Of a stretch of 64,000 nt of DNA, positions 46,533 through 58,591 are shown in pieces; within the stretch, counting starts at the first letter, position 1; every line of letters begins with the position of its first letter. The translations under genes were made by a program, and so were the position numbers. The DNA is from Clarireedia homoeocarpa (taxonomy: Eukaryota; Ascomycota; Leotiomycetes; Helotiales; Rutstroemiaceae): positions 1,123,252 through 1,187,251 of the forward strand of contig LNKV01000020.1 of NCBI GenBank assembly GCA_001465935.1, written 5' to 3'. The notes under the pieces are model-generated. The model worked only from the letters and a program-made list of their open reading frames with translations. It searched no databases and was not told the DNA's origin.

Positions 46533-47854
46533 TCACTCTTATCCCACCACCTTCCATACGCGTAAATCCTGAATGAATCCATCAGATCCGATCTCCAGAT
46601 CGCACTTCAGCCATCTTCTCCGATTTGCGACTGCCTTTTTCCCCAGCGCGAGCCGCCCGTATGCAAATATTTTTTCTTTTCTTTTTCTTTTCAAGATTTC
46701 TCAGGCCCGCTCGGATGATCGACTCCCCCACCATCTGAAACGCGGAGCCGCTCACAGGTACGGTTTGTTGAAAATTCTCCGAAATTGGACTAGGAGCTCG
46801 CTCACCGAGTATATTTCCTTGTAATATACTTCTGACAGTGATAGCATCGATTTGGTCGTAGTTAGATGGGAGGGGTCAATGCTCGTATCGCGCGTTATCG
46901 TGTGTTGGTTGGGGGCGGGGGCGGGGAGAAGTGGTGGGGATGGAAGGTGATTTATTGACATTGGGAACAGAGTTGCTAGTGGCAACTGCTAAGTACTGGC
47001 GGGTTTCTACTGTCGTTTTTTCCTTTCAGCACAGAGTGAAGTGGACGGATGCGGTATCGCCGTGAAGTATTCGTCGATAATGTGCATGGCAAATATGACT
47101 TGAAGTTCTCTAGCTTTTGCCAAGACAAGTATAACTCTCGAACCAGCACACACCTGATGTTGAAGCCAAGGAATATACCATCTGGTTGCCCCTATCTCAT
47201 CTCGTGTATTATATGTCTTTTTTTTTTTATTCGCATCCTGTGCCGAAGTGTGTTTTCTAGGTGCGTAATAAGTTCATTCTTGGACATGCAAAATCATCGA
47301 TCGTATTATGGAAGACGAGTTCGGTTTGATACAGAAGTCATGTGTCTACCTGAAGAAAATGCGATAAGTTAGTGTGATTGTATGGTGTTGAATGGTAATT
47401 TGGGGAGTAGGAAAGAGTCGTCTTGGTTGATTGACCCCTCATTAGCCTCTCCTTTCTCATCCCCCATCTCCCTACTATCTGCCGCGGATATCTTTCGCCC
47501 TTGGCCATTCATTTCCTAAAACACACTGAGCGGCTAGTCCGATTGACATTCCCTACGCGGAAGTTTCCCTTTCCACCAAGCGAATTTCTAAATATCGTTC
47601 TCGTAACCGGCGCAGACAAGAATAGAAAACAGTTTCCTGACTCCTCCACTACATGTGAACACACGACTCCCCACTTCCATCATAATAAACAGAATACGAT
47701 CAACATATGGCTGAGCCGGCCCATAATATTGGATTGCTGTGCCCCCACTCCATAGCCAGTATCTCTAAGACACGTTGCAAATTTTGTGGTTGCCAAATCA
47801 TGGTACCGAGCCTGCAAGGGTCATTTGTAGGCATATACGTACTTATCCTCATTC

Positions 47855-47917
47855 TATGTTATGCTATGCCTATGTTATGCTATGCCTATGTTATGCTGTG
47901 CCTATGTTATGCTATGC
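47855..47917. repeat. 16-bp minisatellite, four units
   Basis: TATGTTATGCTATGCC is repeated almost perfectly: 47855-47870, 47871-47886, 47887-47902 (one change) and a partial fourth unit. Confidence 0.95.
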
Positions 47918-50900
47918 AACAGTCCATCTTGTCTGCGCAGAGCACACAATGTCTTGGGTGTGGCGACCCGGCTTCCGTTGTAGGTATTCCTTGAAGTGGA
48001 ATCTCTCGGTGTTGAGACACAGACGGCGGAGTGGGTTGGGGGCAAAATCTGGTTCCACAGACGACTTGGAAGCCCCAGATATGTCGACCGTATTCCTTGC
48101 TGTGGTAATTGTTGGGATTTCTGGAAAGTTCTTGGAATCACCATCGTATGATAATTTTCTTCTTGTCTCACATGAAGGTTTATGGAAAATTCCGTGGCAG
48201 AGGGTCGTTTGTGGCAAATGAGGAAGGAGGCACTACGAAGCAATTCCTTTTTTTGAGCTTAAGTTTATCAATTGTTTCCTAAAGTTATTAGAGTAAGCTC
48301 AAAATGCTTCCAAATTACATAAAGTTCGTGGCTCTACAAGACATAGTAAATCTTTCTAGGTCCATCAATGTTAGGTTTTCCTTTTGATGGCAAATTTAGG
48401 TATTTTTGAAATGAGGCGCCTCCTTCAACCTAATACCGTAGCAGCAGTAAGACTTCAACCCCGTAATCCGATTGATTGGTATGATCCAACTGCAATGGTG
48501 GTTTCTGGCTGGTGCGTATCGTTCACGCTCCAATCCGCGGTGGCGGATGGGCTTCCCGAGTTGAATCGATACCATAGACACCCCCCTCCTAAGTAGTAGC
48601 TCCTTGTTGTAAGGTAAGCTTGTCTCATATTGACGAATTGTAGCTCTAGTGCATTAATACTTTTGAAGCCTGGCTTCGGTGAGTGTCAGCACAATGTGCA
48701 TGTGCCTGTACGTTCTTGCCAGTACGCTAGCAGGTGACCGCAAAAAGAAGCGGAGTGACGACCACTGCAGCGCAGCCCTGCAACAATGGCACGGCAGATC
48801 TAGAGTGGTGGAAAGGCTTACTGTACATAGATAAAGAATGCGTTCATGATGCCGGTCCAGTAAGAGTCTGAAGTGACAGGATATTGATTAATCCCCACGA
48901 TTTGAAGGGATGCAACCCTGGGCAGAATTTCAACGACCATTAACAATGAAACCAGATACTCTATTTCGATGTACATGAGCGTATGACTGTCGGTTCAGCT
49001 GGTAGAGAATATCTTGAGTTGTGCATGGTTTGGCACTGGATTGGCACTGGATGCTACAATGCCGGGTTCTGCATATCGAGGAACCAGCACGGGGGCAAAA
49101 TTTCCTATTATTTCGATAATATATAAGGTAAAGAAAAGGCTTACAGGATACTGATAAATGAGTTGCCAAAAGCGCTTACTTTGGCTGATTCAGAAGTCCA
49201 GAGTTTCTCATTTCAGTAGTTATGACGACGGGCCTTTATTGACCCAGCCCAGGCGTTGGGAAGTGCGTCGAACAATAAAATGACTGCAATACTATGCGCT
49301 CGCTGACCTCATCGGTGCGACACTTATGTCTGTATGACAAGAAAACAAACGATATTCATGATTGGTGCTCATGGTTGATAGTATGATATCCCGTGTGTTT
49401 CTTATAGTGCTAGTAGTGCATCTTATCACTAGATGTGATTCTGTATTCTGTTGAATGCACCATGGCAACAATATTGAATATATACATGAGGAAATACATA
49501 TTTGCTTCATGCGAGCTGTAAAGGAACACACGGGAAATATGCAAAGCGACATGTGAGGATAACAACTGCCGAAATGATACTCTGCCGTCGTGATAAGCAC
49601 AATACCTCAGTCTTCTGGCGATTCGAAATTTATTTTACTTCATGCAGCACCTAGATATAACGCAAACCTATTGTGTCTTCTCGAAGACTGGTGAACAGTA
49701 AATATATGTACTAACAACACTTGAAAGCTTCAGTAGTTCGTACGATCATACTGAGTAAGATATATGCATGGGAGCTTCGTCTAATGCATGTTACGGCAAC
49801 TAAGCAATAAACACACGCCAGAAACAGGTAAGTTACACAAACAAGAACACAAATCTAGCCACTAGCGTTGAGATTGACACTTATTGCATTGAGTGTGATG
49901 AATTGAGACGGGGAATTGACAAGGAAACCGTTAGAGATGCATAATGTACTTCGCAACCGTCTGAAATCAGAAGTAAAAAAATCAGATTCTGACACTGATT
50001 TCCAGCTAGCCATATGAACCACGTTTCTCCTGAGAGCAATTCCTTGAACGCGACTTCATGATTTCGATACAATTCATATCCGATTTGAAAGCAGGATATG
50101 TTATCCGTATGTCCGTAGATTTTTCCATAAAACCCCTCTCTTCCAAGGTTCTAGTAGAACACCATCTTGATGTATATCCAATGGTAAAATCAGATGACTG
50201 CCACTGTATGCGCACTAACGAATCCCCGGCATATTTTGAAATATCCTTGTCTCGCTCACCAGTAAAGTATAATTGAATGTCCCCAAATGAGTAGCACATC
50301 CACACACCCCCATGCGAGTATGTCTACATATAATGGTGCCCAAAAATGAGCCAGATGTGGGCCGAAAGGTCGCGACCAGTTGAATTAGATGAGACTTGAA
50401 GCAAAATGAACGAACGATTGGCAGACCCTGGAAAAGACATGTGAAAATCGAATCCATCTTAGGGTTCTCTGTAAGAGATGGATTCCACTGGATATTATCG
50501 TCCGATATATCACGTTGAAGAAACATGTAATCCCTCAGCTGCCAGCATGAAATCCCCCAAGGCGTCGGTGCATAGGGCCTTTTCAGGAATGGCAGCTGTA
50601 CGTACCCCGTAGCGAGGTCTATAGGATCGACTGGTAAGCGCCAAAGGTGCTAGGATCGTGTGCGCCGTCCCTCTAGGTACGGTGGTACCTCCGGGGTCAT
50701 GATACAGCGGTCGCCATGAAGATAGAGATTAAGTATCTTTTGAGGAGTTCGAGGATTAACGTCGAGCATTCCACGGAAAGACAGAGCGGCATATTAAAAC
50801 AGAGTTCTGCTTCCTGACTCCTGGCCCACCCTGCGCCGGTCGACCGGTAGACTTGAACCCCACCGACCCTCCTTTGGAGCAGCGCGTCTTGTCCCATATC

Positions 50901-51448
50901 ATCGGGCTGACATCTGAACACGGTGCTGGGCGTCTCTGCGATGCCCTATTGAAATTGAAATGAGTCCAGCGTCCAGCAAGGGCTTCGGGAATGAAATAGC
51001 GGAGACAACGGCCCCACGGAAGGAGTTCGCCCACCCACTATTTAAGATGATTACTGTGGGAGGTAGGTGGATAGGTGTCAGGGCGTCAAGGATGCTCAAC
51101 GGTTGGACAGTGCGAACGGCCGTCGGCAAGACCCTGAACATACCCGAGCTTGATGGACGATCCGGCGGGATTTAGAGTTTGGACAAATTGCAAGGGCAGA
51201 AATGAGACATTCAACCAAGCTGGGCAGGCGGTAAGTGCTCGGCAAGTGGTCGGTAAGTAATTCTAAACAATTCTGAGCGAGGACGTAGTTCGACTTGTCC
51301 GCCCGTGCTCCGTTCCGCCCAATCCAGTTTGAGGATATACGCATACGCATAGCTCGGCGCAAGAAGCAGACTTCCCGATCCTTTGGATAGTCTGTGACAA
51401 CTCACGTTATATCACCCTTCGTATGATTCGCACTCAGTACGAGCCGGA

Positions 51449-51480
51449 GGCAAATGGGCAAATGGGCAAATGTGCAAATG
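51449..51480. repeat. 4 x 8-bp repeat (GGCAAATG)
   Basis: Four consecutive GGCAAATG units, the last beginning TG instead of GG. Confidence 0.9.
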
Positions 51481-53430
51481 GATAAATTACGAGCCGATAT
51501 CTCTGATAGACTGACGTAGAATGGAAATTGGCCTCGCCAATCCCTGCCCGATTCCTTGTCCTGACTGGCCTTACGCTCGAACTCATTAAAGCTTTAAGAT
51601 GATCAATAGAGCATCCTTGATTTGCTTTAATCATCCAGTCTCAATCTGTTGATCGAGAATGGCTGGTTGGGCTGAGTAGCAATACTCGTAAAAAGCGCTG
51701 GCGATGTTGCGTCGATGCTAGCAAGCTTGGTCACCTTGCAGCAAAAGTCCTAGCAAAAGTCCTGGATCGGTTTCGTTTGGAGTCGGGCACCAAAGGTACA
51801 AGATATCAGAACCAAGTTATTGACTGGTGTCCATTCTTTGCCCACAGGCGAGGTCCATGTTAGGACGGAGGAGCGATGTAGTAAATATAGATATATTCAA
51901 AAAAATTCGGATCAGATATAGCCTTCTCCCACAGGGGCTGAACTGCATCTACCGCCAAGGACGACAGGCATGATTCCTCTTCTCCGCCAGCTCGGCTACC
52001 ATATAGTATTGTATTGAATGTGGCACTTAGCTAAGATTTAGTTGCTAAAATTACGCTGCTATATACAGATTTCTGTGGGGAAGCAGCATCAGCCAATAAA
52101 TGACCAGAATGGAAAGATTCTCGAAGTTGCTAATATTGTCTGCTCATGTTCGGCGGGGCATGTCGGAAATGTTGTCTAAAGAAAGGAAGAAAGCCTGATG
52201 TGATTTACTTGGATAAAATATCTCATCATTTATGTTACGCCTGAACATCCGACATCAGATTAGACCTTTGGGGGGGCGGGATTCGATACATGCCGTACCA
52301 GTTGCATGACCTTCGTCGGGATTCCTGGACTTGCTGAGTACAATATACGCCAAGCGTGGTGTGATGACGACGAAGAGGGACATATACCGAGCTATATGGT
52401 TCTCATTGTTGCGATAAAATGCATGATAGACACTGGATATTTCGTCATCAGGGGGAGGGGGCCGTGTTTGAAGAAGCGCCTGAATAATGAGAACCCGAAA
52501 AGCGCGCTATGCAGAGAATCAGCATAAGCCCTACCCCTGAGTCAGGTCTCTATAGGACCTCTCATATTACTATGTACATGATACTATACGCGTTTGTCCA
52601 CAGCAATTCGTTCTTATCCTCCGCCACGCCCGCAATCTCGGAACTCTGTCTAGGCCGGTTCATACCACCATCAAATATTGTAATATTCTTCTGACGCTTA
52701 TTGTGAGAGTCGCTTGGCTTGTGTAACTGCTCATGCAGGGCAGATCGCTGGTAGCAATATTCAGATCTCGCATTCTACATGTGGAGGAGGAGAAAGCACA
52801 AATTAAAATGTGTGTCCTTTTGGCGACACGGAAGCGAGCGGAATCCCTGAAGAATCTGTCAGACTGTCTGACTGTCATTACCCCGTAGATCTCCACCTTC
52901 CCTATGGCTAAATTTCTCTGGTTGACTTAGGGCTCAGTCTCGGAGGAAAAGTTGATGGCTGAACCTGACCTGCGAGGGGGATTCATTTAATGTTGTATGC
53001 GGCTCGTGGCGTGTCTATACAGTATGTGCATGAGGATGGTTGAGTTCTGCATGATTAGTCCTGCATCTGAAGAAGTCGACCTAAGAGTGATCTGTGCAGC
53101 GGAAGAACGACCGAGAGCCACACACGATAAGGCTTGAGCTTTGAGCCCTGCAATGGCTTCTCTAGTGCTTCGAGATACCTCGCGCGTTCGTCGCCCACTT
53201 GGGTGCCGACTTCCGGCGAGCAACGAGCAACGAGCCCTTCCAAATCGGACAGTTAGGCCGAACGCAGACGGGGCGAATCCAGATTTCTGTGCAAGGAAAT
53301 CAGCAACATATCCGGCACAAAGCTCGTTTTGCCAGCAGCACCAGCAGCAGCATCCACTATACAAATAATTGGTCGTCCCAAGCCTCTCTCGAAATCCGAC
53401 TTTAGTATATATGTCTTAGCTATTAAAAGA

Positions 53431-53514
53431 ACGGAGGTCAGTGGAGGCCAGCGGAGGCCAGTGGAGGCCAGTGGAGTCCAGAGGTTACTGTATATCGCAT
53501 TACTGTATATCGCA
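53431..53514. repeat. 10-bp and 15-bp tandem repeats
   Basis: Five units of the type GTGGAGGCCA (53431-53480) are followed by two exact copies of TTACTGTATATCGCA (53485-53499, 53500-53514). Confidence 0.92.
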
Positions 53515-54082
53515 TACCAGGTCCTTGATGGCGAGGACCAACGGTTCTCGGCGCTCGGGTTAAAAGAGCCGAATATAGCACTAACGTTCTTCTGGGCAAT
53601 GGGTCCCAGGAGAAGAGAATGGATTTTCCTCGTTGTAGATGAGTAATTGATTGACAATCCAACCATTTATCCAATCCCCTTGACCTGGCTCGTTGCCATC
53701 TCCATCTTCATCACGGAAACGGTCCCGGATAAATAGTGCATGCATCGCTCACACGGATATCCCTGTAGTAATCACAACAAGCCACTAACACTATTCTGCA
53801 CAGACTCTCAATTAGGTCGCAGTCGCATACGGAAACAGCAACTCTGAAAACTCGAGATAACTCAGCCTTTCCGCTGGCCGAGGAGCACAATAGCGCCCGT
53901 TCCAATTGAGTGGCCGAGGTGCGAATGCCGTACCGCCAGCTATCTATTGCCCCAAATTATGACGCCCAATATTCTGTAGAACTACTGCACTGCACGGAAA
54001 TTTACGGCTTCGGCTGATCCCAAGTAGATGTGATGTCAGGCTTCAGCCACAAGTCACAACAGCACATGTAGCTTGATAGCCT

Positions 54083-54104
54083 GCTAGCTTGCTAGCTTGC
54101 TAGC
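54083..54104. repeat. GCTAGCTT octamer repeat
   Basis: Nearly three units of GCTAGCTT; each contains the palindrome GCTAGC. Confidence 0.9.
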
Positions 54105-56863
54105 ATGGTTCTCCAATGTCCATCACGAGTCACGACAAGCAACATGCAAATTACACTCCTCGCATGCCTTTGGACTGGCTGGCAGCCTTCCAAAAAGTTT
54201 CTATTTCCGAGAACACAGGCCTGCCAGGGCACAGGCACAGATGAAATGTTCTAGGCCAATTCTCTAAGCCCCCAGCTCCCATCCATTTTAGCCAAGGTAA
54301 AAAGCAACACCTCATTTCGATTCTCCAACGCGCCTATCATATCATCACATCCCCGATAACTCCTCGAGGGCCAATCTGACCATCCTGGACCTTGCGCCAG
54401 GGTTGCCGACTGCTTCAATAAACGCTGTGCATGCTGCATCAAATTTAAGATCCAACAAGGATCGCTCGGAGTTCTAGGTAAGTTCTGTATCGAATTGTAT
54501 CAGATACTGTCTTTGGACGTTGTTGACTCGTTTTTCTACCGCCTTTTTGCTACACCACTTACATAGCATTGCGGCCAAGTGTTGTATGAGCGGAGGCATT
54601 CGGGAAAACCAGTGGCTGAAGGGGTCTCTTCTTGCTCGTCAGTTTGGGAATTTCGAGGCCATTGAAATTTCGAGGTCGTTGAAAAAGGTAATTCTCCGGT
54701 ATCATAATTCTGAATCCTATTGTGCCCCTGAAAGCAGTCACTAGCCACAACGTCCAAGCCGTGAACGAGCACTGTCAGGTTCCCCGAAGTTTGAACGGAC
54801 TGTTGTAAAAAGCTTTTCTCGGGGGAGTACGGTAGATCTTGATGCATGTTACATATCATGACTAGGTTATCGTTGTATGGCATTGACAATGTGGCAGTAG
54901 CATCCCCAAGATGTAGGCAGGCCGAGACGACAGGTGTCCCCACAGAAGCCGTCAAATATGCGGTACGGCAGTACAAATGAGGGAATCTTGGGATCAGCCT
55001 CGCAGGTTTAGCGACGAGACGATCTACCTTGTATACATGACGGGTCTTGCTTGGGGCGTCGAAGTACCGTACCGGGAATGGAGACCCCCTTCCCTCTCCT
55101 GCCCTCTCCTTCCCCCTTCCCTTCGATCAACTCATCTCTAAGTCTCCGGGGTGTGGAGCATGGGTAGACGAACCGAACAGGCCTGCAGCGCTGCGTCCAT
55201 GTCCCAATTTTCTACTCGCATTTAGAAATTCTAGAGGGACCTGGGGCCTGGTCATCTTGATTTTCTCGACTGGCTGTGTTCAAGGAACGAGGCGAGGAAA
55301 TCCAAGTTCATCATCATCGAATTAAATATCAAATTCGGCAACGGGCAACATAAACGCAGATTCGTCTCCAAACCTCTGACCACCACCACATTTTACCTGC
55401 TTCATCTCATCCCATCTTTCAATCTTCAACCGCTGCTGAGTCGTGCTCGCACTTAGCCACATGCGTATATCTTCGTATACCTTCGCCCAAACTGCCTTCT
55501 GATCGTCCAATAAACCTACCCTCGCCTATAGGTAAAATCTTTGAAACTCACTGCCATCTCTCTCGTTGAGCCCGGCATTAATTGACACCATTTCTGTTAA
55601 TCCTCGACTTCGGAAGCGGAAGTGCGCCAAAATTTTCCCATCTGGGCCGAGTTGTAAAGACTGCACCAACATCGTTGGCGGGAGGCGACACACAAATTCA
55701 CAGCTGCACCTGCCTCAAGACAAGACCTCTGAACCAAGGCACTTCTTTCCAAACCGCACAATTTCCATCGAAACCGGCTCTGGATTGAAGGTACCTTGCA
55801 TTCGACTTTTTCTGTCCAACGCGTGCTTCATTATTTGATCTCACTCAAGACGTTTTCGTCACCTATTCCGTCACACACTATCTATTTTTTCCCGCCGACA
55901 ACATTAGTACAACCAAACCGAATCGGATACGAAGTCAAATCACTCTGTATACAGTAAGAGATAGTACTTACTTCGAGGAACGTCCTCTGAAAGTGATTCA
56001 CTTACTTTGGCTATTGGTAGAGCACCAGAGGGAGACGCTCTCGTCCCTGCGTTCCTTATCCGCGCCGTTCTTTCGCCCCAGTAGAGTACCAAACTTTGCT
56101 GCATCTTCATCGACCAATCATAGCTGCTTCATCATCTTACTCACCCATCACTCCGTCAGTCGCATATTGCTTTTTGCCTGACACTCAAACGCTTTCTCAC
56201 TCCTCCAATATACGAACACTGGACTTTCAGCGTCTATCTACCGCTGTGCTGAAACCGAACTGGACTCCGTGCAAGAGCCTGTATATGCTCCTTCACCGCA
56301 GTATTATCGTTACCATACTGGAAATTCTTGACCTGAATTTGGAAGATCTGATCTGAACTTTCAGAAAATTTCCGATCCGATATCACCTACGATCATCGAG
56401 CACTTGGAGTCGACAAACTAGGAACTCCATAACCTATTTGACACAGAGACAACAGCCTTTAGACTGTTCCCTTTTTGGCTTCATTGCCTCGTCGACACTA
56501 ACTACAACCGGAGATTTACTTCTTTGGTTGCCCTACGCCATAATAACAACCGGAAGTTCGAGACGACACTTACCCGGTTATTACGAGTCCAACTCCTCTA
56601 GGCGGGATTCACACCCCACAAGTATTTTCCTAAACATTGCATTGGTATTCCCTCCAGCTCGAAGACATTTCACAGATTTAAACTCATGCGCCCTGTTCTT
56701 CCAACCTTGGCCAGTTCAGTTCTGGTTCTGTTCACATCACTCAAACCTTTACACCTCACGCCAGAGCATTAATATTGGAGCCACAACGCAGTTGGAAGCA
56801 ATAGAACCAAGTCAAAGATATTGAGGGGACCAGTTGTAGATAATTGAGGTCGTAACTCGAATC

Positions 56864-58591
56864 ATGTCTACCATATCATCACACGACTTCGCGCACGCGC
56901 AACTTTCGCGAATTCGCTATGTGCTAAGGTATGTTTTTCTTCACGGCTGGATAGACTCGTATCGATTAGTATACCTTTTGAAGAGAAACTGATCTTGTGT
57001 TTCTGAAGCAGTGAATGCGAGCTCATCGTCAGGCAACAACCTCTCATTTCGAGAGTGGGAGTAGGCAAGGAGAAAGGTGGGCGGCATAGACTTTCCAATC
57101 ACTTAACATTCTCTAATTCACTCGCAGACCGCAAGCCCGTCGATCCTCCACCCATTGTTCAATTAAAAATTCATTCATCAACGGATACCGACCTGAACTA
57201 CCTTCAAAGTAGGCCTTGCCCAAATGCTATCGTTTCCATTGCTGACGCAGAGTTTCCTAGGCCCATACTTTTTTGTATCATGCAGTTTGGTGGGATTATC
57301 GGAGGCCGGAGTTGGCAGTGGGACTTCACCAAATCCAGCAAACTCACTGGGAGGCACCATCGTGTCATCCTTGCATCGTCTCAAGGATCCAGAAACCCAA
57401 CAGGATGGCGCCTACTTTGTGTTTGGCGATCTGTCAGTCAAGGTTGAGGGCACTTTTCGACTGCAGTTTAACCTCTTTGAACTGCGTGGAGCAGAGTACC
57501 AGCACTTGAAGACTGTTACTTCCAAGCCATTCCTGGTTCATTCCACGAAGACTTTTCCGGGTATGAACGAATCTACTAAACTGACAAGAGCGTTCGGTGA
57601 ACAGGGGGTCAGGCTAAGGATCCGCAAGGAACCTCGATCATTATTGAGAAAACGAGGACCAGCATCCGATGATTACCAGCCTAGGCAATATATCAAGAAA
57701 GCTAAAGAGCAAGAGGGTGACTCTGGGTCTCGCGACATCAACAAGTATAAAGAAAAAGAACCTTCAGATTCTGCGCAACCATCGCAGCAAGAGACGTTCG
57801 ATCAATCCTCAAGAACACAACAAGGTCGACAATATAATCAAATATCTTCTTCATCACACAACTCCTACGTTGAAGAACCCCCGACCAGGCAACAAGGAAT
57901 CGGCTCCGATCCTAGCCAACAACAGGCATCGCACCACAGTCCCGGCTTCGGCCAAAATGACTCTCTTGATGGCTATGATTGGTCAAGGAGACAGTTCACC
58001 GAGATGCAAGGGCCTTCTTTTTCGAATCCACACTTCACTCAGCAACCCCAGTTACAAAATTATGAGTACAACAATTCCAACTACGCCCCTTCTCCAACAC
58101 TTGTAACCACTCCTATTCGGGATCAATTTTTCGCAAATAGATTATCAAGCACCCACCTACATGAGTCTCCGCAGCCTGACAATTCAAATTTCGAACTTCA
58201 TAGTCAGCGTTCTCCACCATCCTTCTATGCACAGCAACCGAACTCTCAATTCGGACGAGCGATGCAATCTTCGATTCCTGTTGTGGCGGCTCCCACACAA
58301 GCTCAGAGACATTCTGCCAACTACCAGAATGTTATCTATCAGTCTAGACCGCAGCTCGTTGCTGCTCCAGCGACTAGTATTCCATTACCATCCTCGGTGA
58401 TAGGTAGGGGTAATATGCCTTCGGAGTACATGACATATGGACGAAGAGACGACTTCGATACGTTGCAAGGGCAATCCCTGGGTGGCATGTCGGAATTTCC
58501 AGAACAAATTGCGGATAATTACGCGCCTAGGAGCAGCATCAGCATCTCTACGGCTGTAACCACTACAGCTCCTGATATGGGAAACTACTAG
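56864..58591 (+). CDS. vosA: velvet-domain regulator, VosA type
   Basis: Four exons: 56864-56928, 57012-57076, 57128-57208 and 57261-58591, 513 aa. The velvet domain (about residues 22-205) reads SECELIVRQQPLISRVGVGKEKDRKPVDPPPIVQL, then LQSPYFFVSCSLVG, GGTIVSSLHRLKD, YFVFGDLSVKVEGTFRLQFNLFE, KTFPGMNEST and GEQGVRLRIRKEPR. KPVDPPPIVQ followed by LRIRKEPR points to VosA/Ryp2 and away from VelB or VeA. VosA is a DNA-binding nuclear protein controlling spore maturation, trehalose and development, alone or with VelB. The remaining ~300 residues are Gln/Ser/Asn/Pro-rich and probably disordered, with a basic patch (LRKRGP, KKAKEQ) after the domain. The 11-kb upstream block suggests an extended control region, which is inference. 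Confidence 0.93.

Larger units (their letters stand above)
45537..56863. other. 11.3-kb gene-poor block between BLM10 and vosA
   Basis: I could not recognise any gene here on either strand. Frames are short, often start at non-ATG codons and resemble no family I know. Composition alternates between AT-rich (about 48.2-50.5 kb) and more GC-rich DNA (50.6-51.4 kb). Several short tandem repeats occur, listed separately. No terminal inverted repeats or transposase/reverse-transcriptase motifs were seen. The last ~1.8 kb is probably the long 5' leader and promoter of vosA. Confidence 0.6.

Noticed and set aside
50820..50905. tRNA-like B-box (GGTTCAAGTCT on the minus strand)
   Set aside because: No matching A box, acceptor stem or seven-base anticodon loop could be formed at proper distances.
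53055..53666. P-loop-like peptide AAAGAAGKTS on the minus strand
   Set aside because: Derived from a GCAGCA-type repeat; the flanking sequence lacks Walker B or other NTPase motifs and is interrupted by stops.
56008..56060. tRNA D-arm-like TTGGTAGAGCA
   Set aside because: No B box (GGTTCRANNCC) follows within tRNA distance.
56438..56824. 128-codon frame just before vosA as an upstream gene
   Set aside because: It begins at TTG, not ATG, is pyrimidine-rich and unlike any protein; more likely 5' leader.
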